A stretch of DNA of 64,000 nucleotides from contig NC_051101.1 in NCBI RefSeq assembly GCF_901709675.1, positions 2,474,501-2,538,500 of the forward strand, given 5' to 3'. How positions within the stretch are numbered: the stretch's first letter is position 1; every line of letters starts with the position of its first letter. This document shows positions 10,972-24,600 of the stretch, in pieces. The position numbers were made by a program, and so were the translations under genes. This DNA comes from Syngnathus acus. Taxonomy: Eukaryota; Chordata; Actinopteri; Syngnathiformes; Syngnathidae. Below the pieces are notes generated by a model. That model was not told the DNA's origin, did not search any database, and worked only from the letters and a program-made list of their open reading frames with translations.

Positions 10972-13595
10972 TTAGCCTTTGTACCCGCTAAACAACATAT
11001 TTTTGTACATTCTTTTAAACTGGTGGATATTTGGACTTTGCTTGAGTTCCTCACTTAGATTGTTCCATAGTTTGACCCCGGTTATAGTTATACAGAAACT
11101 TTTTAAGGTTGTTCTTATGTTTAAGATTTTGAAGTTGTGATTCCCCCTTAACTTATAACCTCCCTCCCGATTCCTAAATAAGTTTTGGATATTGTCTGGT
11201 AGTTGTTTTGCTTTTGCCCTATACATGATGATTGCTGTTTGATAAGATACTGTCAGTGAATTTCAATAGTTTGGATTGTATGAAAAGTGGATTTGTGTGT
11301 TCCAAGTAGTTGACTTTATGAATAGTCCTTATTGCTCTTTTCTGCAGAATGATAAGTGGCTGTAGTGAAGTTTTATAAGTATTCCCCCTAACTTCAGCAC
11401 AGTAATGCAAATAGGGCAAGACAAGAGAACAATAAAGTGTATGAAGTGAATGATAATCCAGTAATTCTTTTGCTTTGTATATGACTGCCATGCTTCTTGA
11501 AATTTTAGACTTTACGTTTTTGTTGTGTGGCTTCCAACTCAGCCTGTCATCTATTCTAACCCCAAGAAATTTGTTTTCCTGCACCTTTTGATTGAAAAGT
11601 ATATTATGATTAATTGTGTCAAAAGCTTTTTTGAGGTCAATGAAAACTCCTACTGCATGTCGTTTGTTGTCTATTGCATCTGTGATTTCCCCGATTGATT
11701 CCATTAATGCCTGTGCTGTTGATCTGTTTACTCTAAAACCATATTGGTTCTCTGCAAATAATTTATGTTTTTCCAAAAATCCATCCATTCTACTGTTAAA
11801 AAGATTTTCCAATATTTTTGAGAGTTGTGGCAATATTGAGATAGGTCTGTAGTTTGTAAAGTTGTGTTTGCTCCCAGTTTTATAAAGAGGAATGACCTTA
11901 GCAATTTTCATCTTCTTTGGGAATGTACCAGTTAAAAATGACAAGTTACAGATGTACACAAGTGGCTTTGAAATCCCCTCAATGATTTGCTTAACTAACA
12001 TCATATCAATCCCATTGCAGTCGGTAGATGTTTTATTTTTGCATTGTTTTACAATGTTAATGATTTCATTTTCATCAACTGCCTTCAAAAACATTGAGTG
12101 AGGATTCCTTTCTATTAATTTATCTCTGTTGCCTACATCTGGCGCTGGAATCGGTATGTTTTTTGCTATTTGAGGCCCAACATTTACAAAGAACTGATTA
12201 AAACTGTTTGCCACTTCTTCCATATTATAATTTTCAGTATCATTTATAACATAATATTTCGGTAATTTGTGTTGTTCGGTACCTTCTCTAATAATGTGGT
12301 TTAGGAGAGTCCGTATCCCCTTAATATTATTTTTGTTATCCTCTAATTTATTCTTATAATATTCTTTCTTACCTAATCTTATAATATTAGTTAATTTATT
12401 CTTATATCTCTTATATTTATCTTCAGCTCCTTCTGTTCTCTGTTTTATGAAGTTCCTATAGAGCCATATTTTCTTTTTACAGGCATTTCTTAAGCCTTTC
12501 GTCAACCATGGACTGTTCTTATATTGTCATCAATTTATGGTATGCATTATTTACATCTTTTTCTTTATATATTGCATCCCAGTTCTGTTCCATTAATTCA
12601 TGTTTTATAGTAGCAATTGTCTCATCTGTCCTAATTCTTCTTTGTTGTTTATACACCCCAATTTCAGATTTGAAATTATTGTCATATACTGTAAACACTG
12701 GAAGGTGGTCAGTAATATCAGTAATTAATAATCCGCTTGTTGTCCTGTTTTCTATTATATTGGTGAATATGTTGTCTATCAGAGTAGCACTCTGTGATGT
12801 TACTCTCGTGGGTCTAGTGATTGTAGGAAAGAGACCCAGGCTATGCATTAAATTAAAAAAATCATCAATATTTTGTTGCTTATTTGGATTTAATAGATCA
12901 ATGTTATAATCCCCGCAAATAAAAACATTTTTGTTGCCTTTTTGTACAATCACACTTTCTATCCATTCTGTGAATGTCTCAATGCTAGAACCAGGAGCTC
13001 TATAGACACAGCTTATAATAATGTATTTTTTCTTTTCAACACAAATGTGTATCGTGAGACATTCAAGAAGGTTGTCCACCACCTGTGTCATAGCCTCTAC
13101 AATCTTGAATTTCATATTCAAATCAACATACTAGATTGCAACACCACCCCCACCTTTACTCTGTCTGTTGTTGTATATGAATTCATAGCCTTCCATCTCA
13201 AAGTGCATTCCCTTCTCAGTCGTAATCCAGGTCTCAGAAATAGTTATCATATTAAATGGTTGTTTGAATGTGTTTAAGTAATCCCGAATGCTACTAAAAT
13301 TTTTATATAGACTCCGGCTATTGAAATGGATAATAGATAGCTTATCTTTTGTTAAGATGTCTGTATTGTAATGATCATTGCTGTAATAATAACATGTGTT
13401 GTTTGTGGTGGAGAAGAAATTATTGTCTGGGTCGATGTCCTGATCTATGTCCAGAGTGCTGCTTTCACTGTAATCAAACGTTAGTTGGAGTTGTTCATGT
13501 TCTCGTATCCACTGTGTTACATGTCCATTGTTGCTTGATGTAGGTTGAGTAGTGTCCCTGAGCATTATGTTTGTGTTTTGTGTTGTTACCTCCAT
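10972..13595 (-). pseudogene. LINE ORF2 remnant: endonuclease plus reverse transcriptase
   Basis: The N-terminal part is an apurinic-type endonuclease with SIIHFNSRSLYKNF, SETWIT, CVYRAPGSS, GDYNIDLL, LIDNIFTN and ITDHLPVF. It is followed by a reverse-transcriptase N-terminus (KVIPLYKTG, NYRPISILPQ, QYGFRVNRST, IDLKKAFDTINHNIL). An in-frame TAG near 13128 and a frame change near 12520 interrupt it. Around 11595 the sequence jumps from AFDTINHNIL directly to KFLGVRIDDRLSW, so the segment with the GVPQGS and YADD catalytic boxes is deleted. A further frame change near 11225 separates the C-terminal tail (GVKLWNNLSEEL). It cannot encode active enzyme. Confidence 0.85.
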
Positions 13596-13717
13596 TCAGT
13601 TCCAAGTCCACTCCAGTTGATTTTCTATTGAGGATACTTATTCGAGCTTTTCCAGTTCCTCAATACTCCTCACCATCAGTATCTTGGCCTCTTCTGGTGA
13701 TCCATTAAGCTTGATGT

Positions 13718-14303
13718 CTATCTTGCAATTTCTGGTCCATGTACTCTGTATTTTTTTTCCATTCTTCTCAAGTGACGTGCTTTCTTTGCAATATCCGCAT
13801 TGGTCTTTGTCAAATGTTCATTTATGTAGATGTCTGTACCTTTGAGCAACTTACCCTGCTTTAGAAGTGCAACTTTGTGCTTCCTGTTGACAAATTTCAG
13901 AATGACTGCAGGCTTGTTGTTACTGTTTCTTCTGGGCAGTGGATGACATGCTTCAACCTGATTGGAGTCCATAGTTATTCCTTTAGTTTGCAGAAACTCA
14001 GCGACGTGTTGCTCGGCTGAGCTTGCATGTTGCTCACAGCCATCGTTACTTGCCGTCACTGCCCTTGCATAAGATATAGGTTTGATTGCTATTCCCGTGA
14101 TAACAATGTCATTTATTCTTGTATATTGCTCGATGTCCGCTACTCGACTTTCAAGGTAGGCAAGCCGCTTGTCCTTCTCAGCATTGAGCATTTACCTCTT
14201 CCACCAGTGCCAAGATGTTTTTCTGCTGCATCCTTACAGCAGAAACTTCTTCCGAAAGGAAGTCAAGTGACCTTTTTATGTCCTCGACCTCCTCCGTGGA
14301 CAT
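13718..14303 (-). pseudogene. LINE ORF1 remnant (coiled coil plus RRM-like region)
   Basis: It opens with an acidic, helical N-terminus (MSTEEVEDIKRSLDFLSEEV) from an ATG at 14303. A frame change near 14195 leads into the longer open part (14191-13718) with heptad-like ESRVADIEQYTR and an RNA-binding-like segment NNKPAVILKFVNRKHKVALL. This layout is typical of nucleic-acid chaperone ORF1 proteins of LINEs. Assignment rests on position upstream of ORF2 and on general character rather than on a diagnostic motif. Confidence 0.6.
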
Positions 14304-14590
14304 GGTTAGGTTTTTTTTGGCCCCATATTGCTCACGTTGGTCGCAGCTCTCTTTGACAGCTCAATCAGCTGTTCCCCGGTAAATCAGCTGTTAGCAGTCT
14401 GCTAACAAACTCGCGGGTTGAACCACCTCAAAGCTCAGTCCTTCTCGCCGGCTTTTCCTGACCTGCTCATAATTCCATATCTAAAGTCTAATTTGAGGGC
14501 TGGAAGAACTTTTAAAATGATTCACCTTGGTCAGAGTATATTAGAAACACCTGGCATTTGAACATGTAGACGTTTTCTGTCTATCTAGTC

Positions 14591-14954
14591 CAGTGGTTCT
14601 TAACCTGGGTTCGATCGAACTCTAGGGGTTCCGTGAGTCGGTCTCAGGGGTTCGGCAGAGCCTGCACTGCGGAGGTCCGAACATACCTGATTTACATTTA
14701 AATTCGTGATGACGCATATCTGAACTGGTTTCGCAAAGGCAACGGCAGAAGTCACTCTGATCTGCAGGTATGTAATTTGTTTTGAGTTCATGTATTGTGT
14801 TTTTTTTTTTTCTTTGAACAAGGTGATGTTCATGCACGGCTCATTTTGTGCACCAGTAATAAACATTGATGTCTTGAATTTGAAAGAGGGGTTCGGTGAA
14901 TGCGCATATGATACTGGTGTGGTTCGGTACCTCCAACAAGGTTAAGAACCAATG
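14591..14954. mobile_element. hAT-type MITE with 8-bp target-site duplication
   Basis: The element begins CAGTGGTTCTTAACC and ends GGTTAAGAACCAATG, which are inverted repeats of each other with one mismatch. It is flanked on both sides by the identical octamer ATCTAGTC (14583-14590 and 14955-14962). Terminal CA...TG ends and an 8-bp duplication are the hAT signature. At 364 bp with no transposase it is non-autonomous. The internal GGTTCGATC string resembles a tRNA B-box but no tRNA fold surrounds it. Confidence 0.9.
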
Positions 14955-17029
14955 ATCTAGTCATTCATTCATCCTTCCACTTCCATCCACGAAGCCACCA
15001 TGCGCTCTATCGTCCATTCCATACACTGAGCCCAATCGCAGATTCACGAAAAGATGCACAGCAGCTCCATCAGCGTTCGTTGTCACGAAGCGCTGTCTGT
15101 CGAGCAAAAGAGCGGCCGTCGTTTGCGTTGACGTTGCTGTGTCTGTCTCCAGGCAACACTGCTAACTATGCAAGTGTTAGCCGAGGCCAGCGTTCAACAT
15201 AACAACACCTTGCCAACGCTTGGAGGGGAAGTTCGAGCATCAGACGAGTGACTTGACTTGCTATTGATTTATCAACACTTGATTTCAGCTCTTGCTGCTC
15301 AGGTTGGGCCAACCTGTTCTTGGCTTTGGGGAGTACCACGGTAGTAATATGACTCAGTAGTGTTTGGAATTTACAGCTTCTGTGTTGGGTGTACTGATAG
15401 AATTTCATTTGCAAGTTTCTTTCTCGCTCCTGCTTGCTCAGGGGCACATGCTGGCCATTCGTCCAGTGAGTCGCTCAGTCAGTCTACTGCCACCTCCGCT
15501 CCTCTGCTAGCAAGCCTGTCATCGTGAAGGCTTTGCTCATGAGTGTTGCTCACATGTTATGCACAGAGAATGAGTGAAGAGTGGTGCCTTGTGAAATGGG
15601 CCAGGTCACCCACCCCCACTACGCAACATACATGTGAACCCTCTGACCCTCTCCTCAGGGCGCACGCGCGCAAGCAAACACCGTATCCTCACACTGTTGA
15701 CAATAATTACCATTGATCATGAGCATGGGGGGAGGGTTGTCACCAGAAAGGAGAAGAGCAGAGGCAAAGCAGCCTCAAGTAGTGTCAGCAAACATATAGT
15801 TAACCTTTACTAATAGTAAACCTGGGGAAGGGGGTGAGGTGATGGTGGTGGTGTGGGGGGGGGTCTGTTTGCAGATACACTGAGCAGGTCAATAGCAGAA
15901 AAAGCCCAGCCTGGCCCCGCCCATCCCCCTCCGGCATTCCTCAGCAACACATGAACCCAGTGAACCTGCTTGGTGTTCATGGCTTGTGAAGACCACCCCC
16001 ATCATTCCCATCTCTGCAGTTGCCCTTCCCCCATCTCTCCCATCCCCCACCTGCATTCTGCACTGGCTGGCTCACTTGCTTGCACGTTCTCCATCAATAA
16101 TGGCCTGGCAACTGGAGAGACCAGTTAAGCCAGAGCTTGTTGCCTTTCCACATACGTGCGTGCGCACATAGCGCAGCCCGCAAATCAAGTCAAATGATTA
16201 GCCTAACCACTCACTGGGGAGCCTTCGCAAGTCTTGCGCTGGCCGGGAATGAGATTAGGATCCGTTGGACTTAAGTCGCCGGGCGCCCTTCGATTCACAA
16301 CAAGGCCTCGACCGCAGTCGAATGAAAAATACAGTCGTTAAGCGGCAGTCATCAATTAAGCGTGAGTACGTCTATTTTGGGTTAGCGGTCTACGACCCAG
16401 CCACAACAAATCCAAAAGCTTTGGGTCCTGAGCCAGTGGTTGATGATCACGTTAAGTTTAAGAAAATTTGAAAGTAATTGCGGAGACAACTGACATTTCC
16501 GACATGCGCCTGCGGTTTGGACTCGCTCGCCAGCCGCACACCTCACGAGATCTCATTCCGGCCGGCATTAAAGGATTAACTCTGCGTGTGTGTTTTGCTT
16601 TTTTAAGACAAGCCGAGTATCCACACAAGGTTAGCGGCCCCCGTTGACCAACTTTTCCACCATTACAATCATCATTGTGCTGCTTGACGAGACAAAATGG
16701 AGCAGTGAGGGCCATTGCTGACTCGTCTGTATCTGTGGACGAGTGATGAGGCAATGTTTTTGGCACTCGAGGTCATGAAGCCTTGGGTTATACTCGCGTT
16801 GCGTTTTTCAACACTCACTGGACACTTCGATGATACATGTCGAATGTGTGACGAGAGGCATCATAGTCCGAATAGCAATACGGTGGAATATGCATGTAAA
16901 TATAAATTATCTTTATGATGACAGTACAAAACTCACATTCAACATCTCACTTTGTTTTTTTCCCCCCATTCTATATTTTTAAATGTCGGCGAGGAGCTCC
17001 CTCGGCGGTTTTTATGAATGAAAACAGTG

Positions 17030-17240
17030 GACGTGCCCCTTCAGAGGAGCTGGCCAATAGCGTGCCTAGCCGTCCTTTCCACGCCCCCAGAAGGAGAACG
17101 GAGCGACCAATGGGCGGACGGCAGGGGAGGCCAATGTTGCATAATTTGGCTGAGGCGTTTCTGCACGTTCCAGCAGGCAGGTCGCGGCACGAGCACGCGC
17201 ACGCACGCCGACAGCAACTCGGGCGTGACGGCAACACACG
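17030..17240 (+). promoter_or_regulatory. CCAAT/GC-box CpG patch upstream of ca14
   Basis: Two forward CCAAT boxes occur about 50 bases apart (GGCCAATAGCG near 17051 and CGACCAATGGGCGG near 17106, the second fused to a GC-box-like GGGCGG) in a CpG-rich patch. It lies 1.5 kb upstream of the ca14 ATG. It might be a distal ca14 promoter or belong to an unannotated transcript. No TATA box or first exon is evident. Confidence 0.3.
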
Positions 17241-18099
17241 TGACAAGAATTATTACAAATCTTGTCGACAAACGGTCACAATATATTTTATAGAAATAAT
17301 AATAACAGCTCACACGTTTACGGTGGTCGGTGGTAATGTTGACACATTTACAAGCAGCCAAGGATGGAATGACTTTTTTTTCATTACACGAAATAAAACT
17401 GATGAGCGGTCTAGTGTGGTGATGGCTCCCCCTAGTGGCAAAGAGCCACACAGCCAATCAACGGGCAGTTGCACACAATTTGAGATTCGTGTGAGCGTGT
17501 GTGCGTGTGTGTGTGCGTGCGTGCGTGCGTGTGTGTGTGTGTTGGGCTTCCTATAAAAGGAAATAATATTTATTTAATATTTTTATATTTCCGAAATATA
17601 TATACATGACAGATTTGTATGTATGATCATATTCTTTTGATGCAAAACATTTTTTAATGCATGTTGCACTGTTCTGGAGGGACTTATTCCATTTTATTCT
17701 ACCCAATGCTTGTGTTAAATATTTTTGTATACAGTTAGAATTATTTGTGTTTGTTTTAAATTGAATACAGTATAAACAATGAAATACGTGACGCTGATTG
17801 AGGGCTTAAAACTGTAAAAATTAATACATTAGTTTCCAACATGAAACATTTGAGAACTCTTTAGGTGGCATTTTAAGCTATACGTAAACACTAAACAATT
17901 CAGAATAGAATGACATTATGCAAAGTTTGCAAAATTTTCTTACCCTCCAGTGAAGCCTTGGTGAAAAGACTAGAAATGGATGACAGAGCCTCCATTTTAG
18001 GTGTTCCTCATCGTCCATTTGCCTACGTTTTGTTGGCTTACCTATAAAGTGAAGAGAAATTTGTCATATCACAGATACAGTAATCGTTAACAACTGAAC

Positions 18100-18260
18100 C
18101 AAATTTGAAGGACTATGCCCCTCCCAGCTGAAGTTCACTGTCAAACTAATCAGAAAGCGAGCAATAGATGTGCTTGAGAACATTGTATTATGAAAGTCTG
18201 CTCATCTTAATGCTAACAAACAATGCCAATGACACGCTAATGCTTAGCACTGAGCGCTGT
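18100..18260. repeat. Dispersed repeat copy (CCCAG-TGAAGTT family)
   Basis: CCCAGCTGAAGTTCACTGTCA here parallels CCCAGTTGAAGTTGGCAGTCA at 20129 and weaker matches at 45605 and 50507. The copies at 18.2, 20.2 and 45.7 kb are each followed within about 100 bases by TAATGCTAAC or ACGCTAAC. It looks like one dispersed non-autonomous family; no ends were resolved. Confidence 0.35.
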
Positions 18261-18689
18261 GGTTTTAGAAACAACGGATGCTTGAACACCAACGGTGGCG
18301 TAACAATGTAGACAGTTAGGATGCAGAAATGTATTTCCAAGAAACAATTATACCCTCTTGAATGATAACTATCATTGTGTCACTGAATTATCCTTGGCCA
18401 CTTGGTGCTTGCAACTTAGCTCACTTCAGCACCTGTTCAAGGACCCCATAAGCTGGCCTGTATCCATCCGCCGCCCACTCAAGGGAGCAGTGGGCAGGTG
18501 GGCTCGCCGTACCCGGCGGGCCGCTCTCCCCCTTCGCCCGCTCTCTCGCTTGCTCGCTCTCTCGTCGCTTGGTCTCTCCCTCCGTGTCCCTTTCTGTCCC
18601 CCTCGCTCTCTCACTTCACTCCTCATCCCTCCGTCCACCGTTGTTCGTTTGGCAGTGTTGTGTGTGTATGTGTGTGTGTGTGGGCTCCC

Positions 18690-21600
18690 ATGGACTCTGT
18701 GGCTCCTTTTGTGCTGCTTTTGCTGCCCGGCCTCCAGTGGGCAGCTGCCGGTAAGTATTTCATTTACATAATAATCAGCACCGGGTGAGCTGAGTTTTTT
18801 TTTTGTTGCATTTATGAAATGTGTTGCTGAGAGATGTGTTGTACAGTAGTCGCAGTGCAGCCGCAAACTCCGTCTGCGGGTTGGAGGAGTTTTCGTTGTG
18901 AGACTTGAACGATTACAAAACAAGTTGAAAAGAGGTCTCACTCTTGTGTTTTCCAGAGGACACAAGCTGGACCTACACTGGTAAGTAAGAATGTTTTTTT
19001 GTGTTTCGAGATGGTTTTATAAAAGCTGTTTTGTCATCCGGGCTGCTCAGTTGACGCGAGGTTTAGGACATTTTAGTTTGAAACCAAGGTGGGAATTCTG
19101 TCATTAGTGATTATTCTATTTGCATGGCCACAAATATGTTGGTGACATCCCCACAGCAGTGGTGGTTAACGTTCTTAATCCTTCTAATAGCAAAAAATAT
19201 TTTGGGGGGCTTTGGGGTTACGCTGGTTAGTATTGCACGGCAGGCCTTGTTAAATGCTCACACTTGGCCCACGGACCAGAGATGTCTCAGCCATGAGCAA
19301 AACCACCACAAAATCTAGTTTCAATCACCCAATATGAAGATGCGAGGCTTCCATCTCATGACTATCCAAAACATGGTTGGCCTGCTTTTGTGTGCGTGTT
19401 CGATTGTCCCCGCCTTTTCTCCCTCTGTTGCCCCTCTCCTTGCCTCTCCGCACGTGTTAGTTCCAGTTGGTCAGGCTGGCGTGAGCGCAGTGCTCACACA
19501 GAGATGATGGAGGTCTGCAAGGGGGTAGCAAGGATTCCGGGGCAAAATTGCCAAATGAAGAGAGAGGCAAGTGCATGACGATGGCGCTGGCGGGCCAGAG
19601 CAAGAGAGCAAGAGATGGAGACAGGCCGGGCCGAAGCCTCCCCAGTTGCGTGGTGTATTGTTGCGGCGCACAATCAACACACAGGTTATTGTGCTGCAGA
19701 CCCACACTGAGCGTGCCTATGCTATGGACAATGGTAGAGCGGGCATGAATGGGGTGCATCGCCCCCCCCGGGCAGTGCACTTTGTGCATTGGCGATACCA
19801 GTACCAGACAGCGACTGGTTTCTATTCAAGCTGGTCTCAACTTGGGGCGGACCCAGACGCCTTTCTGCTTCCGGCAAGGCACATCTGCATTCATATGTGG
19901 GAAAAAATGCACTGATACTACAAAACCGATACCACTTTATCAGCTTGATATATATATTCCGGGTAGGAGCTGTGTGGAAATACTAGACTTGAAGGTAAAC
20001 ACTTTCAGCCAATTGCAAGTTTTTCTCTTCTGTGGCAGCAATCCTGCTAAGATGCGAGCGCTGTGGCGTTGCAGGTGACTCGACTCACTTCACAAGTTCC
20101 TCAAAAATGAAGGCATCAAGTTGTTTACTGCCACTCCCAGTTGAAGTTGGCAGTCAAACTAAGATAACTACACTTTGCGCAGTTAAAACAACCACATAGC
20201 CCTGACTAGCTTAATGCTAACATAGGCACATGGGCAAACAATTAGTATCTGAACACAACCTGCATTATGCGGTGGGGGCCTCTTGAAGAGGGGCCGCCTG
20301 GATATCGGGCCGCATTATGACAAGTGATTGTTATGGTGCTCGCTTGAATAACGGCCGCGCGCGATGTGGCCTCAAGCTCGCTTGTTAGTTGAAGTGGAAA
20401 AAAACAAACAATTGCATTTTCTCACACGAAAGAACAGCGTCATGTCAGACGGCAAAAATGTGCGGGCTGTCCGCTGTCACTTTTTGTCTACGTGAATCAC
20501 TGTGCGTGTGCGTGTAGCCGATGCATTCACAAAGGTGGGCCAGGACAGGGGGTGAGAATTTTCAGCCCTAGGTTACCATAGAGACCTCCGTGACAACCAT
20601 CGGCGGTGCTGCTTAGGGGCAAATAGGGGAACGATGATCTCTTCATGACGTTTCGGATCTATTGAGTTGTAAAGCGCAGCAGGGAGACCATCCAGCCTGC
20701 CGTCAGGCCAAATAACGAAGCTCATGTTCCCCGCTGAAGGCATGGTGGGGCAGTCGGAGTGGTCGGAACATTTCCCCGAGTGCGGCGGTTCCTCTCAGTC
20801 TCCCGTTGACGTGGTGACCAGCCAAACTAAATATGACCCCGACTTGAGCCCCCTCACCCCGCTGGGCTACAGTCAGCACGGCAACAGACCCTTCACGCTC
20901 TACAACAATGGACACACAGGTAACCACGGCAGCCCCCCCTCCCGCAACGTTAGGTGAAGTGCGGTGAAACATTTCCCTCCCGCCCCCAGCTGTGATCGAG
21001 CTGCCAGACTGGATGAGCCTGGGGGGGCTGCCCTGGCTTTTCTCAGCCGTACAGATGCACCTTCACTGGGGCAGCGGCGGCCCGAGCTCCGGGGGCAGTG
21101 AACACACCATCAACGGTCAGAGCGCAGAGGCGGAGGTAGGCGCCAAATTGTAACCGCATGGCCACCGACCGGAGGGAACCTAAAGGCCGTTCTCCAGCAC
21201 GTGCTGTCGGCAGTTCATCAACCCCATGAAAACTTGCGTCCTGTTGCAGCTGCACGTGGTGCACTTCAACTCGGAGCTCTATCCCAACGCATCTGTCGCC
21301 ATGACGCAAAGGAACGGCTTGGCGGTGCTGGGAATTCTCATTGTGGTAACGCGCAAGCCCTGCTCAACCACCTGGCTGCAAACTGGCCGCACTTGCTGAT
21401 CGCTGCCCTTGATGTGCTTCAGACAGGCGAGGAGACCAACCCGTCCTTCAACAACATCATCAACTACCTGAGCCGCGTCAGACACGCAGGTAGGGCCAAG
21501 GAGTGGAGTGTTGTCTTTCAGCCAAGACATAAAAAAAACTGTTGTCACACTTTCTCCTTTACTTGTGTTACTCATGCATTGGTCACCAGGGGGCAGCACA

Positions 21601-24600
21601 ATATGCTGTCCAGTACTGGAGGCTCAGCTCCTCTCTCAGTTATCAGTGCGGCAGTATTATGAGTCCCTCTATGCATGATATGTGAGTTGAGATTTTGAAG
21701 GGCAATGTTGTAAGATGGCATCAAATTAAATTAACCATACTATCATTTTTTTGCGATTAGGGAATAGCTCGTGGTTGTCGCCCAGATTCTAACTGCTTTT
21801 TTTCCCCCCACTACAAGACCAGAAAGTGTTGATCCCAGCCTTTGACGTTCAGTCGCTGCTCCCTACCGACCTGGGTCGCTACTATCGCTACAACGGCTCC
21901 CTGACCACGCCGCCGTGCTACCAGACCGTGATCTGGACTCTGTTCCACGAGAGGGTTCAAATCTCCAAGGCTCAGGTGAGCCTGACACCTGCAGACGTTC
22001 GCAACCGACTTCTCTCCAGGCAATCGCAACAGATGCGAGACCGGTTTTAGCCATTTCCACTTGACAAATATATTGCTGATGGAAACTATGCAAAACAAGT
22101 CCCAACACTGCACACGTCTACAATATTAGATATAGAAACATAGAATTAAAATTGAATTAAATTACAAATTAATCAAAACTAAAATTAAAGATAAAAAGTA
22201 AATTAAAATGAAATTAGAAATACTTAAAAAATAAAAAATTTAATTAAAAATTCATTAAGTTAAAATTAATTATTAATGAAATTAAAAATGAAAAGTATCA
22301 CCAATACTGTCGGTACAAGATATCACCCCCATGAAAAGATTGGACAGGCCAAAAAGTTGTATTATCGGTGACAGGCAGAACAAGAAAAAAAGCAAAACTT
22401 ACTTTTTGGTTGACTGCAACACGTGTGTCTTCTGCAGCTGCTGAAGATGGAGACCGTCTTGTACTCCAGTCGAGCAGAAGATCCGGACCGGATGCTGCTG
22501 CAGGACAACTATCGCGCCACGCAGCCGCTCAACCACAGAGTGATCTTTGCTTCCTTCACAGCAGGTGACACGTGGGATCATTAAGGGGAGCATGTTTTGT
22601 CACGTCTCCCGGCATCGAAAAAACTGAAATGTGGCAATATCAAAGGCGAGGAGCGGTCGGGAAAAGCGGCAAGAAGAACCGCGTTTCTTTGTGAGCCGAT
22701 TAGCGGTAAAAAGACGGGATTTGGCAAAAAACAAACACTGACTTCATTGTTTTCACAAGAAAGTGGGACAGGGGACAAGTGAAGCTGACTCTGAGACAAA
22801 AAATGAAAGCATTTGTGCAGAGTGATTGAAGTGGAAGGGCCAAAACATGGACAAGGCCTTCAATTCGAAATGAATGATGCCTTCCTCTCTTTGTTGCAGA
22901 GTCGGGGAAGGAGCTCTCTTCGGGTAAGGCCCACAATTGCGTGGCAGGGTTTCCCCCGCCTGAGCTTTTCTCGCCTCGTTGCCTGCAGGTGAAGTCACCG
23001 CCATCGTGATTGGCATCATGTGCGGCTGCGTGGGCCTGGCAGTCATCGTCCGCTTTATCATCAAGACCGTCCGGTAAGATGGCGCGCCTCGTGGCTCCGA
23101 ATGGCTCCTGAAAACAGCCGAGTGCCACTTGGCCACCATTTTAACTTTTCCGTCTCTTGGCAGATTTTTCGCTTACCTTCGCCGTGAAAGGGTCGCGGTG
23201 AACAGGTGGCGCACATCGCCGACAAGGAGACCACAAGCCGTCTTTTTGTCCCCTTCCCCTTTGGGTTGACAGATGTCTTTCAGCGCTCTTCTAATCCGAA
23301 AAAAGACAGCGCTGCCTTGAGATACGAGTCACTCCGCTCAACCGCTCAATTTTCAGCTGACCTTTCCTCAAAAACTAAACAAAACGGCAAAAACGACACC
23401 TTGCGTGTTTAAAACAACCAGCCTTTCAGGCTGCTCGCCAAATGCTAATGCCCAAATGCTAATGCCTTAACCCTTTAAGCAGCTTCTATTACAGTAATTA
23501 CTGTCATAAATTCTTTATCCTCTGCCTAAAACAACTAATATTAGCGCCGTATCGACAAGCTCAGAGTTGTTAAATTCTTTTTCATTTTGATGATTTCATA
23601 ATGATGTTTTTAAGTACAATATTATGAAGTGCTATGACTTAAACGTCCATCTCAAGCCATCGCTGTACTTGGGGGCAACCGTGAAGACAGCATCACGGTG
23701 ACGATTAGAACCCGACCATATATTGACACGGATGAAATTTGGGACCGAGCGGCCGTCTGAATTGCGGAGGCCATTTTGGAGGAGCCGCCCTTATGCGGTC
23801 GATGAAAGTGACGTCGTCAGAGGCCAAATCAACATCTGCCGATGGGTTATTTCTGTGCTTGCTATTTTGTTTCGCGGTTGCAGAACAGTCAACGGACGTT
23901 TGACCTGTCCAAGCCGCAGCACAAGGAATCTCTCACGCTAACGATGGCCGCATTCCATCGGGCTAAGCTACTTTCCGTGCTTTCGCCGACATTGACGTTA
24001 ACACCTGCGCGCGCCAAAGGAAAGATGAGCAAAACGCACCACGCAAGCCATCACATGGTTGCGTAGGAGCGGACAATCTTTGTGTTGGTTGGGATCGAAG
24101 AAATAAATTCAATCAATATGTAATCGGCTTGCTGGGATTGCTCCAAAAAAGTGAAACACAAGAGAAAGTGAGCCCGAGATTAGCGCTGAAGATAATCTGA
24201 TCCTCTTTGCCCTGTCGCAATAACACCACTCGTGCCCAGTACTGCTCGCCAAATTACGACTTGGACTCGAAAGAAGCGGCGAAATTGAGGAGGTTGGAAT
24301 CCAAGTGGCTTTAAAAGCTGATTGGAGTTTCACTCAGGTCTAGAAGTATTGGGACATGGACACAATTGGCACCAGCTTTTGGGCTCTCAACAGCCACCAT
24401 TCCAAATGCATTGGAGTTTATTGACGTCCAAATCAGGTGATGGAGAACCATCACGGATGTGAGAAATTCAGGAGGAATTCTCCTTGTCTTTAGCCAAATG
24501 CTTCAGAACTGAGTGGGCAAACGTACTGCCAAAGAGATGACAACGGTGTCCATGTCTTTGGAAACTCACATCCATCAGATAACACAGCACCTCAAATGAT

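Larger units (their letters stand above)
10620..14460 (-). mobile_element. Decayed L2-like non-LTR retrotransposon (LINE)
   Basis: A LINE of about 3.8 kb on the minus strand has two open reading frames and a 3' end of short TGAT/ATCA repeats (10624-10640). ORF1 is at 14303-13718 and the endonuclease/reverse-transcriptase ORF is at 13595-10972. Both carry frame changes or stops, and the reverse-transcriptase core is missing. The exact 5' boundary is unclear. The clade (L2/CR1/Rex1 group) is inferred from the apurinic-type endonuclease and terminal microsatellite, not demonstrated. Confidence 0.85.
14963..18660. other. Intergenic; no gene seen upstream of ca14
   Basis: No supported exon was found between the hAT MITE and ca14. 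The stretch contains GC-rich DNA near 17030-17240, a GT/GC microsatellite at about 17495-17545, A/T-rich sequence at 17560-17950 and a repeat-like segment at 18100-18260 that recurs elsewhere in the window. A 213-codon open frame at 16915-17556 runs through the microsatellite and shows no protein-family character. Confidence 0.5.

Noticed and set aside
14600-14660. tRNA-like GGTTCGATC string
   Set aside because: It lies inside the terminal region of a hAT MITE; no acceptor stem or D-arm can be formed around it.
16915-17556. 213-codon open frame upstream of ca14
   Set aside because: Ends in a GT microsatellite and shows no conserved motif; probably chance.
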